A stretch of 64,000 nucleotides of DNA from Streptococcus oralis (GCF_001983955.1 NZ_CP019562.1:1426001-1490000), one strand, 5' to 3'. Shown: positions 27,013-38,330, numbered from the stretch's first letter. The notes: generated by a model not told the origin, from the sequence alone. Numbers and translations are program-made.

Positions 27013-27050
27013 AAAAAATTCCTAGGTAGCCTTAAACCTAGGAATTTTTT
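27013..27050. terminator. terminator of the third M26 protease gene
   Basis: AAAAAATTCCTAGGT-AGCCTTAA-ACCTAGGAATTTTTT, strong bidirectional stem. Confidence 0.85.
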
Positions 27051-27077
27051 AAATTTTGATTGAACAGAGTATTTTCC

Positions 27078-30000
27078 TTATTTCTTGAAAATAGACTGTC
27101 TGAAGTCGTCTGTCTCACGAAGATAAGCGTTGTAAATCTTCTTCTTGAGTAGGTTAACCCAGCTAGCTTCGACACGGCTAGTAGCACTGGTAATGTTGCG
27201 TACATCCTCTGCCACGGCTGCATCCATCAACTGCTGCATCTCTGCATAAGAACGAATGGTTACTTTCTTGGTACTGTTTGGATTTTTAAGCTCGTACTCA
27301 ATGGTAATTGGCTTCAGCTTGGTCAGCTGATCAATTCGCTCCTTATACATGGCCTTCTTGAAGGCTGCCCAAGAGGTGTATTCACCTTTAAATACATTTC
27401 CCAAGACTTTCTGGTCTGTCACGAGACCAACATCTCTTCCGGACCATCCATCCCACGTTTTCTTCCCTTCATCAAAGGCTTCCTGAGAGTACTGACCAGA
27501 AACATAAGGGACAAATCCATCATGGTACCCTTTGGCGGCTAGTAATTCAAAGGCTGTGCGACGGAACATGACATCACCTGGCGCTCCATTTGGATTGCTC
27601 AAGGCTGAGTAGATTGGTGAGAAGAGGCTGAGACTGAGGTAGCCATTTCGACCATATTTCCCACTTTCCTTATTCTCCCGACGAGTGATCACATCATTTT
27701 CAATCAGGGAGTCAAAGGTCTTTAATTGCTTGATTTCTTCAGCAGTGAAGCTTCGCGTCTGGTTACCTGCGTGGGTCTCCTTACCATACTTATCTGTAAT
27801 ATAGTAATTCTCCATCTTCCTGAACCACTGTAACTTGGCAGCATCGCTCTGCTTCAACATAGAAGTACCTTCTAGATAGTCCAAGGTGTAGATCATGTCA
27901 AACATACCATGGACATAGTGTTGTAGGTCTGCTTCATTTTGAACACGTTCCTTGAAATTATAGGTATGCATACGTGTCTTAGAATCCTTGTCCACCTTGA
28001 AGAGAGTATTGAGCGTAATGGTTGATTCATCTGCGCTCGGCGAAGATTGCAAGAGTCCGCGAGCATAGAGTTCCGCGCCTAGTCCCTCACGACGACCATA
28101 ACCTTCAAAGTAAATAGCACCGTCAGAGTTATGGGTCATCTCATGCGTGTAGACTGAGTTACCATAGTCTTCCAACAATTTAGCAGCATCAAAGTGAGTT
28201 ACACTACCCGTAGCATAGGCATTATAGCCCTTGCTTGGATACCACTTGCCAGCTGGTCCAAAGAATTCCTGCATAGCCTGTGATTTTTTGTCATTAGCTG
28301 GAGCCCAATATCTTTGACCATTCTTGTCAACCAATGAGAATCCATCATAAACCAGAACCGAACGGAAGAGCTTGTCCTTGCTTTCCGGATTCAGAATCTT
28401 GTACCAGAAATCATAATGGTCGCGCTGGTATTCAGCTGTTTTTCTCACTCGGTCTTCGACATACTCGGCTAGTTCAGCGTCTGTGCGCACTCTGTTATTG
28501 GCATCCAGGCGGTAACGATCATAAGCTCCCATAGAGAGGGTAGACATATTAGAGATAGCATAGACACCTTTCTCCGTCATGGTCAAGAGTGGTAGGAGCA
28601 TGCCCTTGTGTTCCCAATTATCTGCTGTAATCTTGTCATAAACACCGACAGAGTACTTGCTCTTGCCCTCGGCTGCGTCCTGAAGCTGTCTCGCTTCTGC
28701 TACATCGGATTTAGCCTCAACGATGTAGGCTTTTGTATTGGTCTTGAGCCATTCATTATTGGTCTTGTATGGCAGGAAGAGCTGACGGTAACCTTCAAGA
28801 TAATTGAAGAGTCCTCGCTTGCCAGTTGCTTCAGAGAGCGAATTATCATACGCTGTATAGTTGTTCTTAGCCTTGAGATTCTCAAGCCCTGATTTTCCTA
28901 AAGCAATGATTGTATCAAGAACCGAAACCTCATTCTTACCATAGAAATCCATCTTGTAAGCCGATAGGTCCTTAACATTAAAGTTGTCATAGTTGATATT
29001 ATACCAACGGTTAAGGTAAGTCAAACCTAATAGGAAAGCTTCTTTATCAGCAAGAATCTTCTTAACAAGATAATCCTTAACTACTTCTCCTTCAGTATTG
29101 ATAGCCTTATCCATAGCCAGCACTTTGCGAAGCTCACCTGATAGCTTACTTTTCACTTGCGTAAATGCAGTGTCTAAGTATAGTTCATCCAAAGAAGTAT
29201 CTGCTGCTACTCCGAGAGCTGTTCGCATAGCTGGCGAATCAAGAACGACCTTGTTTAACTCTGGCAACACTTGATTTAGAATGCTAGTATAATCTGATAC
29301 AAAGGCTTCTGGAGTATACAAAAGGTCTAATCCCTTCATCCTATACTCAGCAATACCTTGGTTGACGAAATCTCCCTGATAAGATAATTCTAGGTAATCA
29401 ATGGTATTGTCCATGTAGTGCAGCATCAAACGATTGATTCCAGTTTTATTGCTATGAATATCAGTGATAACCTGGTCGCCCTTCATCGGAACAACATCCA
29501 GTAGGTACTCCTTGTTCAACTTATGCTCTTTCGGAATCTTGTTCGCAAACGAAACAATGGTTTCTTTATTGTAGAAAGGAAGCAGTTTCTCCATATTTGC
29601 GTAAGAATATCCGCGGTCAAATTGAGCATTGTTTACCTCACCATAGTCGACAAAACGCATATTTAGATTCGTGTCATCTAGGCTAGTCGTGATGTCCATA
29701 GCAGTCAGTTTTTCTTCCATTTCTTCTTGAGTAATAGTAGAAGTAACAAACTGATCGTTTTTCAAGGTTTCACTCTTGGCAACTTTATACGCTTGCGTAA
29801 TACGGTCGTTTTTGTAGCCCTGATCCCCAGAAATACTGTAAACGTTTGTACCACTAACATTACTGATCACATTATCAACTAAACCATTAAAGTAGTTCGA
29901 GCCGACCACTCCACCGATTTGACCGTTAGTGGTTGAATTATATAGTTTTCCTGTCACATACGATTTGGTGATTCGAGCGTTGTTTTCTAGACGTCCAACC

Positions 30001-33000
30001 AAACCACCGATACGTTGTTCATTTGATCGTGCACCACTAATAATCGTTACGTCTGCTTTACTTTGGCTAAGAAGAGATTCTCCTCCTTTAAGGCTTGCAA
30101 CCAAACCACCTACATTATAAGCTTTGATGTGTTGACTGTTAGATAGGATAGTTCCCGTAAAGGAACTATTTGTAATTTTCGTATTGGTTCCATTAACTAC
30201 TAGACCCGCCACGTTAGAAGCATTTCCTACTACAGATACTCTCCCCTGAACAGAAACATCTGTGATTCGCACATTCTCCGCATTGCGTGCCAGCGCAGCC
30301 GAGTCATAGGTACCCACGATATTCACATCTTTAAAGTCGATATTTGAAATGGCAGATCCACTCTTGAGGTTTTCAAATAAAGGTTTGGCTAGATTGTAAA
30401 TCGCATATTGCTTGCCATTTTGACTACCTGTCAGACTACCGGTGAAGTTCCCTTTGAGGTAGACATAATCCGCAGGAGCTAGGTTGACCTCGCTCGCATC
30501 CAAATCAGCTCCCAACACATAGTTTCCTGCCATATTTCGCTTCATAGCGTCTACCAATCCAGCAAAGCTAGTGTAGACATTTTGCTGACTTGGGATCGCC
30601 TTACTGATGTAGAAATCGTGCCCAGACTTATAGCCCGCTTCACTTTCTTGGACGAGTTCAGGAAGGGTTACATTAACCTTATAGACTGCCTTGCCATCTT
30701 TCTCTGCTTCAGAAATGCTGTGAACTGGTAGGAGAATTTCCTTGGATTCGCTTGATTTAATCTTGACGAAGTAAGTAGACAGATCCGTAGGCATAGAGCT
30801 CATCGACACAAAGCGCTTGTATTGGTCGTTTTCTTTATGATAAAACTCAACGGAATCAATATCACGGAAGGCAATCTTCTTGTATTCTAACTCAAAGTTA
30901 CGACTGTCTGTTTCAAACTCAGTAAAGCTGCCATTATCCAGTTCATAAGTCAACTTGGTTTTTAGAGTGTAGCCTGTGTAGTAGTCTAGGTCGCCAATTT
31001 TCAAGTTGCCAGCGAAGTTGGTAATTGGAAGAGTGCGAATCAGCTGGTCTCCCTGATACAATTCTGCAGTCGCTGAACGGAAGGACTTGGTCTGGTCTTC
31101 CAATCTATATTGGACCGTAACCGACTTATCATCGGCATTCTCAGTCAGACTTAAAATCGAAACAGTCGGCTTGACTTTAGGCACTCCATTTAGTGCTTCT
31201 TTGGCTGCTGTCAGGCTAGCAAGAACTTGATTGACCTGTACTTGTGTAGCAGTTTGATTGTTCAAAACTTTGTCTGCCTTGGTCAATTCGTCAGTATAAG
31301 CTGTCTGCTTTTCTGAATCCGCATTCTTATATTTAACCGAAGTTTTAACCATTGGATTTAAATCGTACTCAGTCTGAAGAGCCGTTTTAACAACTTCAAG
31401 TCCACTTAATTGCGCCTTGGCTTGATTGATTTGTTCCACCAGTTGGTTGACTTCTGCTTGGCTAGCTTGGGATTGGCTCAGAATCGCTTGACCAGCCGTC
31501 AAAGCAGCATCATAGTTAGCTTGATGACTCTGACTATCGTTGAAATAACGGGTCTGAGCTTTAATCTGATCTGCTTCTGCCAAGAGATTATGCAGTGAAA
31601 TTAAATCGAACTCTTCTAACGCGTCTGCTTTCGGAGCTTCATTCGGTACCATAGTTGGCTTAGCCGTGCCGACTTTGACAATTTGCGTTACTGGAGCCAG
31701 AGTTTCCTCGTTAGACAACTCTTGGCGGTCGATTTCCTGACCGTTAGAGCTGTAAACACGAGTCTTAATCGTACGCTCACCCTCAACACCTGGAGTTGTG
31801 ATTTGGCGGGCATCACGAACCAAGTCAACCGTTTCTTCTTCACGAATGCTAAAGTTGATTTTTTCAACGCGCGTTTCATCTGTATAAGTCAGTGGATACT
31901 CTGGCAGAGCCTCTGTTTTCGGCGCTTCACTCGGTACCATGGTTGGCTTAGCCGTGCCGACCTTGACCACTTGCGTTACAGGAGCCAAGGTTTCCTCATT
32001 AGACAACTCTTGGCGGTCGATTTCCTGACCATTGGAACTGTAGACACGAGTCTTAATCGTGCGCTCACCTTGTACTCCCGGAGTTGTGATTTGGCGGGCA
32101 TCTCGAACAAGCTCATCGGTATATTGCTCCTCGATGTTGAAGGGTATTTTCTCAACCCGAGTTTCGTCGGTATAAGTCAGCGGATACTCTGGTAAAGCGT
32201 CTGCTTTCGGCGCTTCATTTGGTACCATGGTTGGTTTAGCCGTGCCGACTTTGACAATTTGAGTTACAGGAGCTAGGGTTTCCTCATTGGACAACTCTTG
32301 ACGATCGATTTCCTGACCGTTGGAACTATAGACACGAGTCTTGATGGTTCGTTCGCCTTGGACACCTGGAGTTGCAATTTGGTGGGCATCACGAACCAAT
32401 TCATCCGTTTCTTCTTCACGAATGCTAAAGTTGATTTTTTCTACGCGCGTTTCATCTGTATAAGTCAGTGGATACTCTGGCAGAGCGTCTGCTTTCGGAG
32501 CTTCATTCGGTACCATGGTTGGCTTAGCAGTTCCGACTTTGACAATTTGAGTTACAGGAGCTAGGGTTTCCTCATTGGACAACTCTTGACGGTCAACCTC
32601 TTGACCGTTAGAACTGTAGACACGAGTCTTAATCGTACGCTCACCTTGGACTCCTGGAGTTGTGATTTGGCGGGCATCTTGAACAAGCTCATCCGTATAT
32701 TGCTCTTCGATATTAAAGGCGATTTTCTCTACGCGCGTTTCATCTGTATAAGTCAGTGGATACTCTGGCAGAGCGTCTGCTTTCGGAGCTTCATTCGGTA
32801 CCATGGTTGGCTTAGCAGTTCCGACTTTGACAATTTGAGTTACAGGAGCTAGGGTTTCCTCATTGGACAACTCTTGACGGTCAACCTCTTGACCGTTAGA
32901 ACTGTAGACACGAGTCTTAATCGTACGCTCACCTTGGACTCCTGGAGTTGTGATTTGGCGGGCATCACGAACCAATTCATCCGTTTCTTCTTCACGAATG

Positions 33001-35210
33001 CTAAAGTTGATTTTTTCTACGCGCGTTTCGTCAGTATAAGTCAACGGATACTCTGGCAGGGCGTCTACTTGCGGTGGATCGTTCGGTACCATGCTTGGTT
33101 TAGCAGTGCCGACCTTGACAATTTGTGTTACGGGAGCTAGGGTTTCCTCATTAGACAATTCTTGGCGATCGATTTCCTGACCATTGGAACTGTAGACACG
33201 AGTCTTAATCGTACGCTCACCCTCAACACCTGGTGTTGCGATCTGGCGGGCATCTTGAACCAATTCGTCCGTATGTTGCTCCTCGATGTTGAAGGCTATT
33301 TTCTCTACACGAATTTCGTCAGTATAAGTCAACGGATATTCTGACAGAATATCTGCTTTTGGTGCTTCATTTGGCACCATGCTTGGTTTAGCCGTCCCGA
33401 CTTTGACAATTTGCGTTACTGGAGCCAAGGTTTCTTCATTAGACAACTCTTGACGGTCAACCACTTGACCGTTAGAGCTGTAAACACGAGTCTTGATGGT
33501 CCGCTCACCTTGGACACCTGGAGTTGTAATCTGACGACTTCCTTCTGGAATCTCATCTGTATATTGCTCGTCAATAGAAAAATCAATCTTTTCTATTCTA
33601 ACCTCATCATTTGTAGTCAATTCCAACTCAGAATTCTCATGAATAGGAGCTGTATCAGGATTTGTCCCATATTCCGTCAGTTCTGGAATCTCTTGAACTG
33701 GAGGCGTATCAGAACTGGTGCCATACTCTGCCAATTCTGGAACTTCGTGAACAGGAGCTGTATCAGGATTTGTCCCATATTCCGTCAGTTCTGGAATCTC
33801 TTGAACTGGAGTTGTCTCAGGACTGGTGCCATACTCTGTCAATTCTGGAACTTCGTGAACTGGCGCTGTTTCTGGAGTTGTGCCGTACTCTGTTAATTCT
33901 GAAACTTCATGAACAGGCGCTGTCTCTGGAGTTGTACCATACTCTGCTAATTCTGGAACTTCGTGAACAGGAGCTGTATCAGGAGTTGTGCCATATTCTG
34001 CCAATTCTGGAACTTCGTGAACTGGCGCTATTTCAGGAGTTGTACCGTATTCCGTCAGTTCTGGAACTTCGTGAACTGGCGCTGTCTCAGCACTTGTGCC
34101 ATATTCTGCCAATTCTGGAACTTCGTGAACTGGAGTTTCTTTTGGTATCGAGTTAGTTGGAGCTGTTCCAACTAAAATAATTTCAGAAACAGGTTCAACC
34201 GTCACTTGATCAGAGATCATTTCGCTTTTCACGATTTCTTGATCCTTACGAAAATGACGAGTCACTACTGTACGTTGACCTCGAACACCAGATTGTATAA
34301 CTTTTGATTGCCCTTGAGCCAATTCATCGGAATATTGGTATTTTGTCTGATAAGGAAGTTCTTGAACTGACTCCTGCTCACTAATTTTTAGTTCTGGCAA
34401 GTCATAAACGGTGCTTAGACGAGCAGACTCTCTCTCCTTAGCAGCTATAGCTTCTCTTTCTCCCTCAGTTAAAGCATCACCCTTATCCGAAACAATCTCT
34501 TTCATATCAGGATTTGTTTCACTCGGCTTAAGTTCACTTCCCTTCTCTTTCTCTAAATCAAGTGTCAGATTTTCCTTCAGAGCAGAATGAGCTAAATGAC
34601 TATCATTTTGTTCTTTATTCTTTAAGTAACCGATATAGTCATAACCGTCAATTTTCAATGGTGCTGGAAGGGATTCTCCGAGACCCAAGTTAAGACTTTG
34701 ATTATATGCTGCAAGTTCGATATTCGTCACTGCTAAGACTGTTGGAGATAGAAGTATAGATCCCATCCCAGTTACCAACAAGATCGAAGATAAATACCTC
34801 TTCCCATTTCTGCCTCTAACAACTACAAGCACTAGTAATGCAAGACCCATCGCTGTAAAAGTTGATTCCCAAAGGCCAGAGTGACCTGTCTTAGGCAATA
34901 CTCCAGATGAATCCCCTTGAGTAGTCGGACGATAAACTAAGTAATAGGTCTCTGAAGCATCCTCAACATGCTTTGGAATCTCCCTGATCAAGGCACTCTT
35001 CTCTGCCTCCGTCAATTCAGACTCCACTACGTAGTGGTATTTGACCTGAGCAGACTGCTGACTTTGAATTTCTGCTGCCTTCACAGAAGTCAAGCCCTCA
35101 GCCATTTGCCCATTCAAAAAGAAGCTTCCAATAGTAGCCGAAACGAGCCCAACGGACAACTTCCGGAAAGAAAAGCGCTGTCGTTTTTCTCCATAAAACT
35201 GATGTTTCAT
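27078..35210 (-). CDS. giant ZmpB-like M26 zinc metalloprotease (third of three)
   Basis: A 2710-aa surface protease, first in transcription order of the three. YSIRK-like signal (QRFSFRKLSVGLVSA), LPKTG at about residue 105 and membrane helices, one G5 domain, nine 18-aa repeats of HEVPELxEYGT type, seven tandem 96-aa G5 units, a FIVAR-like pair (about 31210-31600), GLUG motifs, then YTHEMTHNSD (HExxH about residue 2356) with Glu in GLGAELYARG. The protease domain is more like the second protein than Iga. ATG 35210 is chosen; an in-frame TTG at 35216 has closer spacing to GAGGAA and cannot be excluded. The long repeat stalk would push the catalytic part far from the wall. Confidence 0.87.
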   Translation of the reverse strand: MKHQFYGEKRQRFSFRKLSVGLVSATIGSFFLNGQMAEGLTSVKAAEIQSQQSAQVKYHYVVESELTEAEKSALIREIPKHVEDASETYYLVYRPTTQGDSSGVLPKTGHSGLWESTFTAMGLALLVLVVVRGRNGKRYLSSILLVTGMGSILLSPTVLAVTNIELAAYNQSLNLGLGESLPAPLKIDGYDYIGYLKNKEQNDSHLAHSALKENLTLDLEKEKGSELKPSETNPDMKEIVSDKGDALTEGEREAIAAKERESARLSTVYDLPELKISEQESVQELPYQTKYQYSDELAQGQSKVIQSGVRGQRTVVTRHFRKDQEIVKSEMISDQVTVEPVSEIILVGTAPTNSIPKETPVHEVPELAEYGTSAETAPVHEVPELTEYGTTPEIAPVHEVPELAEYGTTPDTAPVHEVPELAEYGTTPETAPVHEVSELTEYGTTPETAPVHEVPELTEYGTSPETTPVQEIPELTEYGTNPDTAPVHEVPELAEYGTSSDTPPVQEIPELTEYGTNPDTAPIHENSELELTTNDEVRIEKIDFSIDEQYTDEIPEGSRQITTPGVQGERTIKTRVYSSNGQVVDRQELSNEETLAPVTQIVKVGTAKPSMVPNEAPKADILSEYPLTYTDEIRVEKIAFNIEEQHTDELVQDARQIATPGVEGERTIKTRVYSSNGQEIDRQELSNEETLAPVTQIVKVGTAKPSMVPNDPPQVDALPEYPLTYTDETRVEKINFSIREEETDELVRDARQITTPGVQGERTIKTRVYSSNGQEVDRQELSNEETLAPVTQIVKVGTAKPTMVPNEAPKADALPEYPLTYTDETRVEKIAFNIEEQYTDELVQDARQITTPGVQGERTIKTRVYSSNGQEVDRQELSNEETLAPVTQIVKVGTAKPTMVPNEAPKADALPEYPLTYTDETRVEKINFSIREEETDELVRDAHQIATPGVQGERTIKTRVYSSNGQEIDRQELSNEETLAPVTQIVKVGTAKPTMVPNEAPKADALPEYPLTYTDETRVEKIPFNIEEQYTDELVRDARQITTPGVQGERTIKTRVYSSNGQEIDRQELSNEETLAPVTQVVKVGTAKPTMVPSEAPKTEALPEYPLTYTDETRVEKINFSIREEETVDLVRDARQITTPGVEGERTIKTRVYSSNGQEIDRQELSNEETLAPVTQIVKVGTAKPTMVPNEAPKADALEEFDLISLHNLLAEADQIKAQTRYFNDSQSHQANYDAALTAGQAILSQSQASQAEVNQLVEQINQAKAQLSGLEVVKTALQTEYDLNPMVKTSVKYKNADSEKQTAYTDELTKADKVLNNQTATQVQVNQVLASLTAAKEALNGVPKVKPTVSILSLTENADDKSVTVQYRLEDQTKSFRSATAELYQGDQLIRTLPITNFAGNLKIGDLDYYTGYTLKTKLTYELDNGSFTEFETDSRNFELEYKKIAFRDIDSVEFYHKENDQYKRFVSMSSMPTDLSTYFVKIKSSESKEILLPVHSISEAEKDGKAVYKVNVTLPELVQESEAGYKSGHDFYISKAIPSQQNVYTSFAGLVDAMKRNMAGNYVLGADLDASEVNLAPADYVYLKGNFTGSLTGSQNGKQYAIYNLAKPLFENLKSGSAISNIDFKDVNIVGTYDSAALARNAENVRITDVSVQGRVSVVGNASNVAGLVVNGTNTKITNSSFTGTILSNSQHIKAYNVGGLVASLKGGESLLSQSKADVTIISGARSNEQRIGGLVGRLENNARITKSYVTGKLYNSTTNGQIGGVVGSNYFNGLVDNVISNVSGTNVYSISGDQGYKNDRITQAYKVAKSETLKNDQFVTSTITQEEMEEKLTAMDITTSLDDTNLNMRFVDYGEVNNAQFDRGYSYANMEKLLPFYNKETIVSFANKIPKEHKLNKEYLLDVVPMKGDQVITDIHSNKTGINRLMLHYMDNTIDYLELSYQGDFVNQGIAEYRMKGLDLLYTPEAFVSDYTSILNQVLPELNKVVLDSPAMRTALGVAADTSLDELYLDTAFTQVKSKLSGELRKVLAMDKAINTEGEVVKDYLVKKILADKEAFLLGLTYLNRWYNINYDNFNVKDLSAYKMDFYGKNEVSVLDTIIALGKSGLENLKAKNNYTAYDNSLSEATGKRGLFNYLEGYRQLFLPYKTNNEWLKTNTKAYIVEAKSDVAEARQLQDAAEGKSKYSVGVYDKITADNWEHKGMLLPLLTMTEKGVYAISNMSTLSMGAYDRYRLDANNRVRTDAELAEYVEDRVRKTAEYQRDHYDFWYKILNPESKDKLFRSVLVYDGFSLVDKNGQRYWAPANDKKSQAMQEFFGPAGKWYPSKGYNAYATGSVTHFDAAKLLEDYGNSVYTHEMTHNSDGAIYFEGYGRREGLGAELYARGLLQSSPSADESTITLNTLFKVDKDSKTRMHTYNFKERVQNEADLQHYVHGMFDMIYTLDYLEGTSMLKQSDAAKLQWFRKMENYYITDKYGKETHAGNQTRSFTAEEIKQLKTFDSLIENDVITRRENKESGKYGRNGYLSLSLFSPIYSALSNPNGAPGDVMFRRTAFELLAAKGYHDGFVPYVSGQYSQEAFDEGKKTWDGWSGRDVGLVTDQKVLGNVFKGEYTSWAAFKKAMYKERIDQLTKLKPITIEYELKNPNSTKKVTIRSYAEMQQLMDAAVAEDVRNITSATSRVEASWVNLLKKKIYNAYLRETDDFRQSIFKK
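31640..33600 (-). repeat. seven tandem 288-bp G5-domain repeats, alternating two types
   Basis: Each unit encodes about 96 aa ending in RTIKTRVYSSNGQ and VKVGTAKP. In gene order the units after the first alternate between an FNIEEQ type and an FSIREEE type, three pairs in all. The DNA is nearly identical between units of the same type, so the array probably grew by duplication of a two-unit block of about 576 bp. Confidence 0.85.
33640..34140 (-). repeat. nine 54-bp repeats encoding PVHEVPELxEYGT
   Basis: Nine consecutive 18-aa units (for example APVHEVPELTEYGTTPET), with variant PVQEIPEL units toward the C-terminal end. They form a Pro/Glu-rich spacer between the first G5 domain and the G5 array. 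Confidence 0.85.
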
Positions 35211-35250
35211 TCTCAAAATTTCCTCTTCAATATATTATTCAATCCTTTCT

Positions 35251-35279
35251 ATTCTACCCGATTTCACTTGATTATTCAA
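35251..35279 (-). promoter_or_regulatory. promoter of the third M26 protease gene
   Basis: TTGAAT (35274-35279), 17 bp, TAGAAT (35251-35256) on the minus strand, nearly the same as at 26866-26894. Confidence 0.7.
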
Positions 35280-35427
35280 ATTATTTGTCGCGATTTTTAG
35301 AAGCAACACAAGCTTTTGAAAAGTACCAAAAAACGATCTCTCTTTTTAAAAGAATCTCAAAAAATCAACTTAAAACTTTCCCTAAAAATGTTGAATTTCT
35401 ACATCTTTGTCCTAAGCTTTTACCAGC

Positions 35428-35458
35428 AAAAAAAGAGAGAAATGACTTTCTCTCTTTT
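35428..35458. terminator. ileS terminator
   Basis: AAAAGAGAGAAA-TGAC-TTTCTCTCTTTT with A/T tails, just past the ileS stop. Confidence 0.85.
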
Positions 35459-35505
35459 ACCTTTCCTCTCATCTTAAACTATGAGAAGACATATTTCTAA
35501 TCTGA

Positions 35506-38298
35506 TTATTTCGCTTCAAATCCTTCTGCGACAGCGTCTGCAAAGTTTTCTTCTACGATGCTTGCACAGTGATCACAGATGACTGCATGGTAGCTGCGTT
35601 CTGCTGTTGTTGGGTCGATACGACGGCAACGGTCACAAACTTCACCTGCAGCGCGTTCAACTGTAAAGGCAACATCCTCAAAGCTAACTGCGCCTTCTGG
35701 AGCTGTACCTTCAGCGATGGTCAATTCTGACACGATCAAAAGTTGAGCTACATTGCTATCCACTGCTCCAAGAAGAGTTTTCACCACTTCGTTTGGATAA
35801 ACTGTCAAGTGTGCTTCGAGTGATTTCCCGATAACTTTGGCATTACGTGCTTCTTCCAAGGCTTTTTGAGCTTGTCCACGGAAGTCCATGAAAGCTGCCC
35901 AAGTATCCAAGATTTCTTCTTGGTTGGCAAAAGTTTCAGCTTCTGGTAATTCAGACAATTGAACAAATTCTTCAGCTTCAAACTCAAGATATGACCAGAT
36001 TTCCTCTGCTGTGTGAGGAAGGATTGGTGTCAAGAGTTTAGTGATTTTGACAAGAATGTCATAGAAGACAGTCTGCATTTGACGGCGTTCGAGTGATTTG
36101 GCACCCTCGATGTAAACAACGTCTTTCGCAAAATCAAGGTAGAAGGCTGACAAATCAACGTTGATGAAGTTCACCAAGGCCTTGTAGATTGTCAAGAATT
36201 CAAAGTTTGCATAAGCATCACGAATCGTTTTCACAAGCTGGTTAAAGCGAATGGTCATGTACTTGTCAACAGAACGAAGCTCATCGTAAGCTACTGCGTC
36301 TTGAGCTGGGTTAAAGTCAGATGTATTGGCAATCAAGAAGCGAAGTGTGTTCCGGATCTTACGGTAAGTTTCAGAGACTTGGCTCAAGATATCCATAGAG
36401 ATACGCACGTCGTTGCTTGAGTCAACACTTGTTACCCAGAGACGCAAGATTTCCGCACCAAATTGTTTTTCAACATCGCTTGGAGCAATGGTGTTCCCAA
36501 GAGATTTAGACATCTTTTCACCTTTACCATCAAGGGCAAATCCTTGTGACAAGATTTGTTTGTAAGGAGCAACGCCATGGTTGGCAACAGATGTGATAAG
36601 TGATGAGTTGAACCAACCACGGTATTGGTCAGAACCTTCTAGGTAGAGGTCTGCTGGGTATTTGAGTTCTGGACGGTTGACCACCACTCCATTCCATGAC
36701 GAACCTGAGTCAAACCATACGTCCATGATGTCTGTTTCTTTTTTGAACTCGCCATTTGGTGAACCTGGATGAGTAAATCCTTCTGGCAAGAGGTCCTTAG
36801 CATCACGTTCCCACCAGATGATAGAACCGTGTTCCTCAAAGAGTTGAGCTACATGTTCAATAGTCTCAGCAGTCATGATTGGCGTTCCGTCTTCAGCATA
36901 GAAGATAGGAAGGGGAACTCCCCAAGCACGTTGACGAGAGATAACCCAGTCTCCACGGTCACGAATCATATTGTAGAGACGAACTTTACCCCATTCTGAG
37001 TGGAACTTCACTTTTTCAATTTCATCCAAGATTTCTTGGCGGAATTTAGATACAGAGGCAAACCATTGTGGAACAGCTCGCCAGATGATTGGTTTCTTGG
37101 TACGCCAGTCAAATGGATATGAGTGGGAGATTTCTTCTTGAGCAAGGAGTAAATCACCCAGTTTTTCGATAACAGTCGGCACAACCTTGTCATAGAACTG
37201 ACTCGCAAATTCAGGACCAGCATTTTCCATCATAATACCGCGTTCGTTAACTGTTACAGCAACTTCAAGGCCGTTGGCAACACCAACATTGTAGTCGTCC
37301 TCACCAAAACCAGGGGCTGTATGGACAATACCAGTACCAGAGTCAGTCGTAACGTGGTCACCAAGGATTACCAACTCATCTACAGCCGTATCCCATGGGT
37401 GGACTGTCACAATGTGGTTCAATTCTTGACCACGGTAGGTCGCCAAGACTTGCACATCCGCCCAGCCAAATTTCTCAGACAAGCTATTCAACAATTCTGA
37501 GGCAACTACAAACTTACGAGATTCACCAGCTGGTTGTACCAATACATAATCAATATCTGCTCCAACTGTCAAACCACGAGAGGCCGTAATGGTAAATGGC
37601 GTAGTTGTCCACACAACGATGTAAGTATCTGTATCGAGCACACCTTTTCCGTCTTTGACGCGGTTAGCATAGTAAAGGGAAGTTGAAAGCAAGTCATGGT
37701 ACTCAATTTCCGCTTCAGCAAGAGCTGATTCAGATGACCAAGACCAGTAAACTGGCTTGGCACCACGGTAGATGTAGCCTTTCTTAGCCATTTCTCCGAA
37801 GACACGGATCTGAGCCGCTTCATAGTCCGGAGTCAAGGTCACATAAGGATTTTCCCAGTCACCAGAAACACCCAATCGTTTAAAGTCTTCACGTTGTTTA
37901 TCTACTTGAGAAAGAGCGTACTCGCGGCAAAGTTTCAAGTACTCAACCAAGTCCATTTCTTTGCGTTTAACGCCCTGTTTTGCCAAGACTTGCTCGATTG
38001 GCAATCCATGTGTATCCCAACCTGGAATATAAGGGGCGTAAAAACCTGACATAGACTTAGAACGAACAATAATATCTTTAGAAATCTTGTTCATGGCATG
38101 TCCAACGTGGATATTTCCGTTTGCATACGGAGGTCCATCATGCAAGGTGAAATGAGGTTTTCCTTGGTTCAATTCTTGACGACGTTGGTAAAGTTTTGCT
38201 TCTTCCCATTCTTTTTGCCAAACTGGTTCTTTGGTTGGAAGACCAGCACGCATTGGAAAGTCTGTTTTCCCTAGATTGAGGGTTTCTTTAAGTTTCAT
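35506..38298 (-). CDS. ileS: isoleucyl-tRNA synthetase
   Basis: A 930-aa class I synthetase that charges tRNA-Ile. [12 protein letters not shown] carries the HIGH-type motif (HVGH) and [10 protein letters not shown] the KMSKS loop. The C-terminal CDRCRRIDP and CDHC provide the four Cys of the zinc finger, and the editing domain (CP1) lies between. Length and zinc finger match the bacterial mupirocin-sensitive type. An upstream T-box leader (38331-38540) controls it. Confidence 0.97.
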   Translation of the reverse strand: MKLKETLNLGKTDFPMRAGLPTKEPVWQKEWEEAKLYQRRQELNQGKPHFTLHDGPPYANGNIHVGHAMNKISKDIIVRSKSMSGFYAPYIPGWDTHGLPIEQVLAKQGVKRKEMDLVEYLKLCREYALSQVDKQREDFKRLGVSGDWENPYVTLTPDYEAAQIRVFGEMAKKGYIYRGAKPVYWSWSSESALAEAEIEYHDLLSTSLYYANRVKDGKGVLDTDTYIVVWTTTPFTITASRGLTVGADIDYVLVQPAGESRKFVVASELLNSLSEKFGWADVQVLATYRGQELNHIVTVHPWDTAVDELVILGDHVTTDSGTGIVHTAPGFGEDDYNVGVANGLEVAVTVNERGIMMENAGPEFASQFYDKVVPTVIEKLGDLLLAQEEISHSYPFDWRTKKPIIWRAVPQWFASVSKFRQEILDEIEKVKFHSEWGKVRLYNMIRDRGDWVISRQRAWGVPLPIFYAEDGTPIMTAETIEHVAQLFEEHGSIIWWERDAKDLLPEGFTHPGSPNGEFKKETDIMDVWFDSGSSWNGVVVNRPELKYPADLYLEGSDQYRGWFNSSLITSVANHGVAPYKQILSQGFALDGKGEKMSKSLGNTIAPSDVEKQFGAEILRLWVTSVDSSNDVRISMDILSQVSETYRKIRNTLRFLIANTSDFNPAQDAVAYDELRSVDKYMTIRFNQLVKTIRDAYANFEFLTIYKALVNFINVDLSAFYLDFAKDVVYIEGAKSLERRQMQTVFYDILVKITKLLTPILPHTAEEIWSYLEFEAEEFVQLSELPEAETFANQEEILDTWAAFMDFRGQAQKALEEARNAKVIGKSLEAHLTVYPNEVVKTLLGAVDSNVAQLLIVSELTIAEGTAPEGAVSFEDVAFTVERAAGEVCDRCRRIDPTTAERSYHAVICDHCASIVEENFADAVAEGFEAK

Positions 38299-38330
38299 TG
38301 TTACTCCTTTAATTTAAATTGACAAAATAA

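Noticed and set aside
31683..33896. Series of long plus-strand open frames opposite the third protease gene
   Set aside because: They are complements of the G5 and EYGT coding repeats, spaced at 288 bp, and lack ribosome sites.
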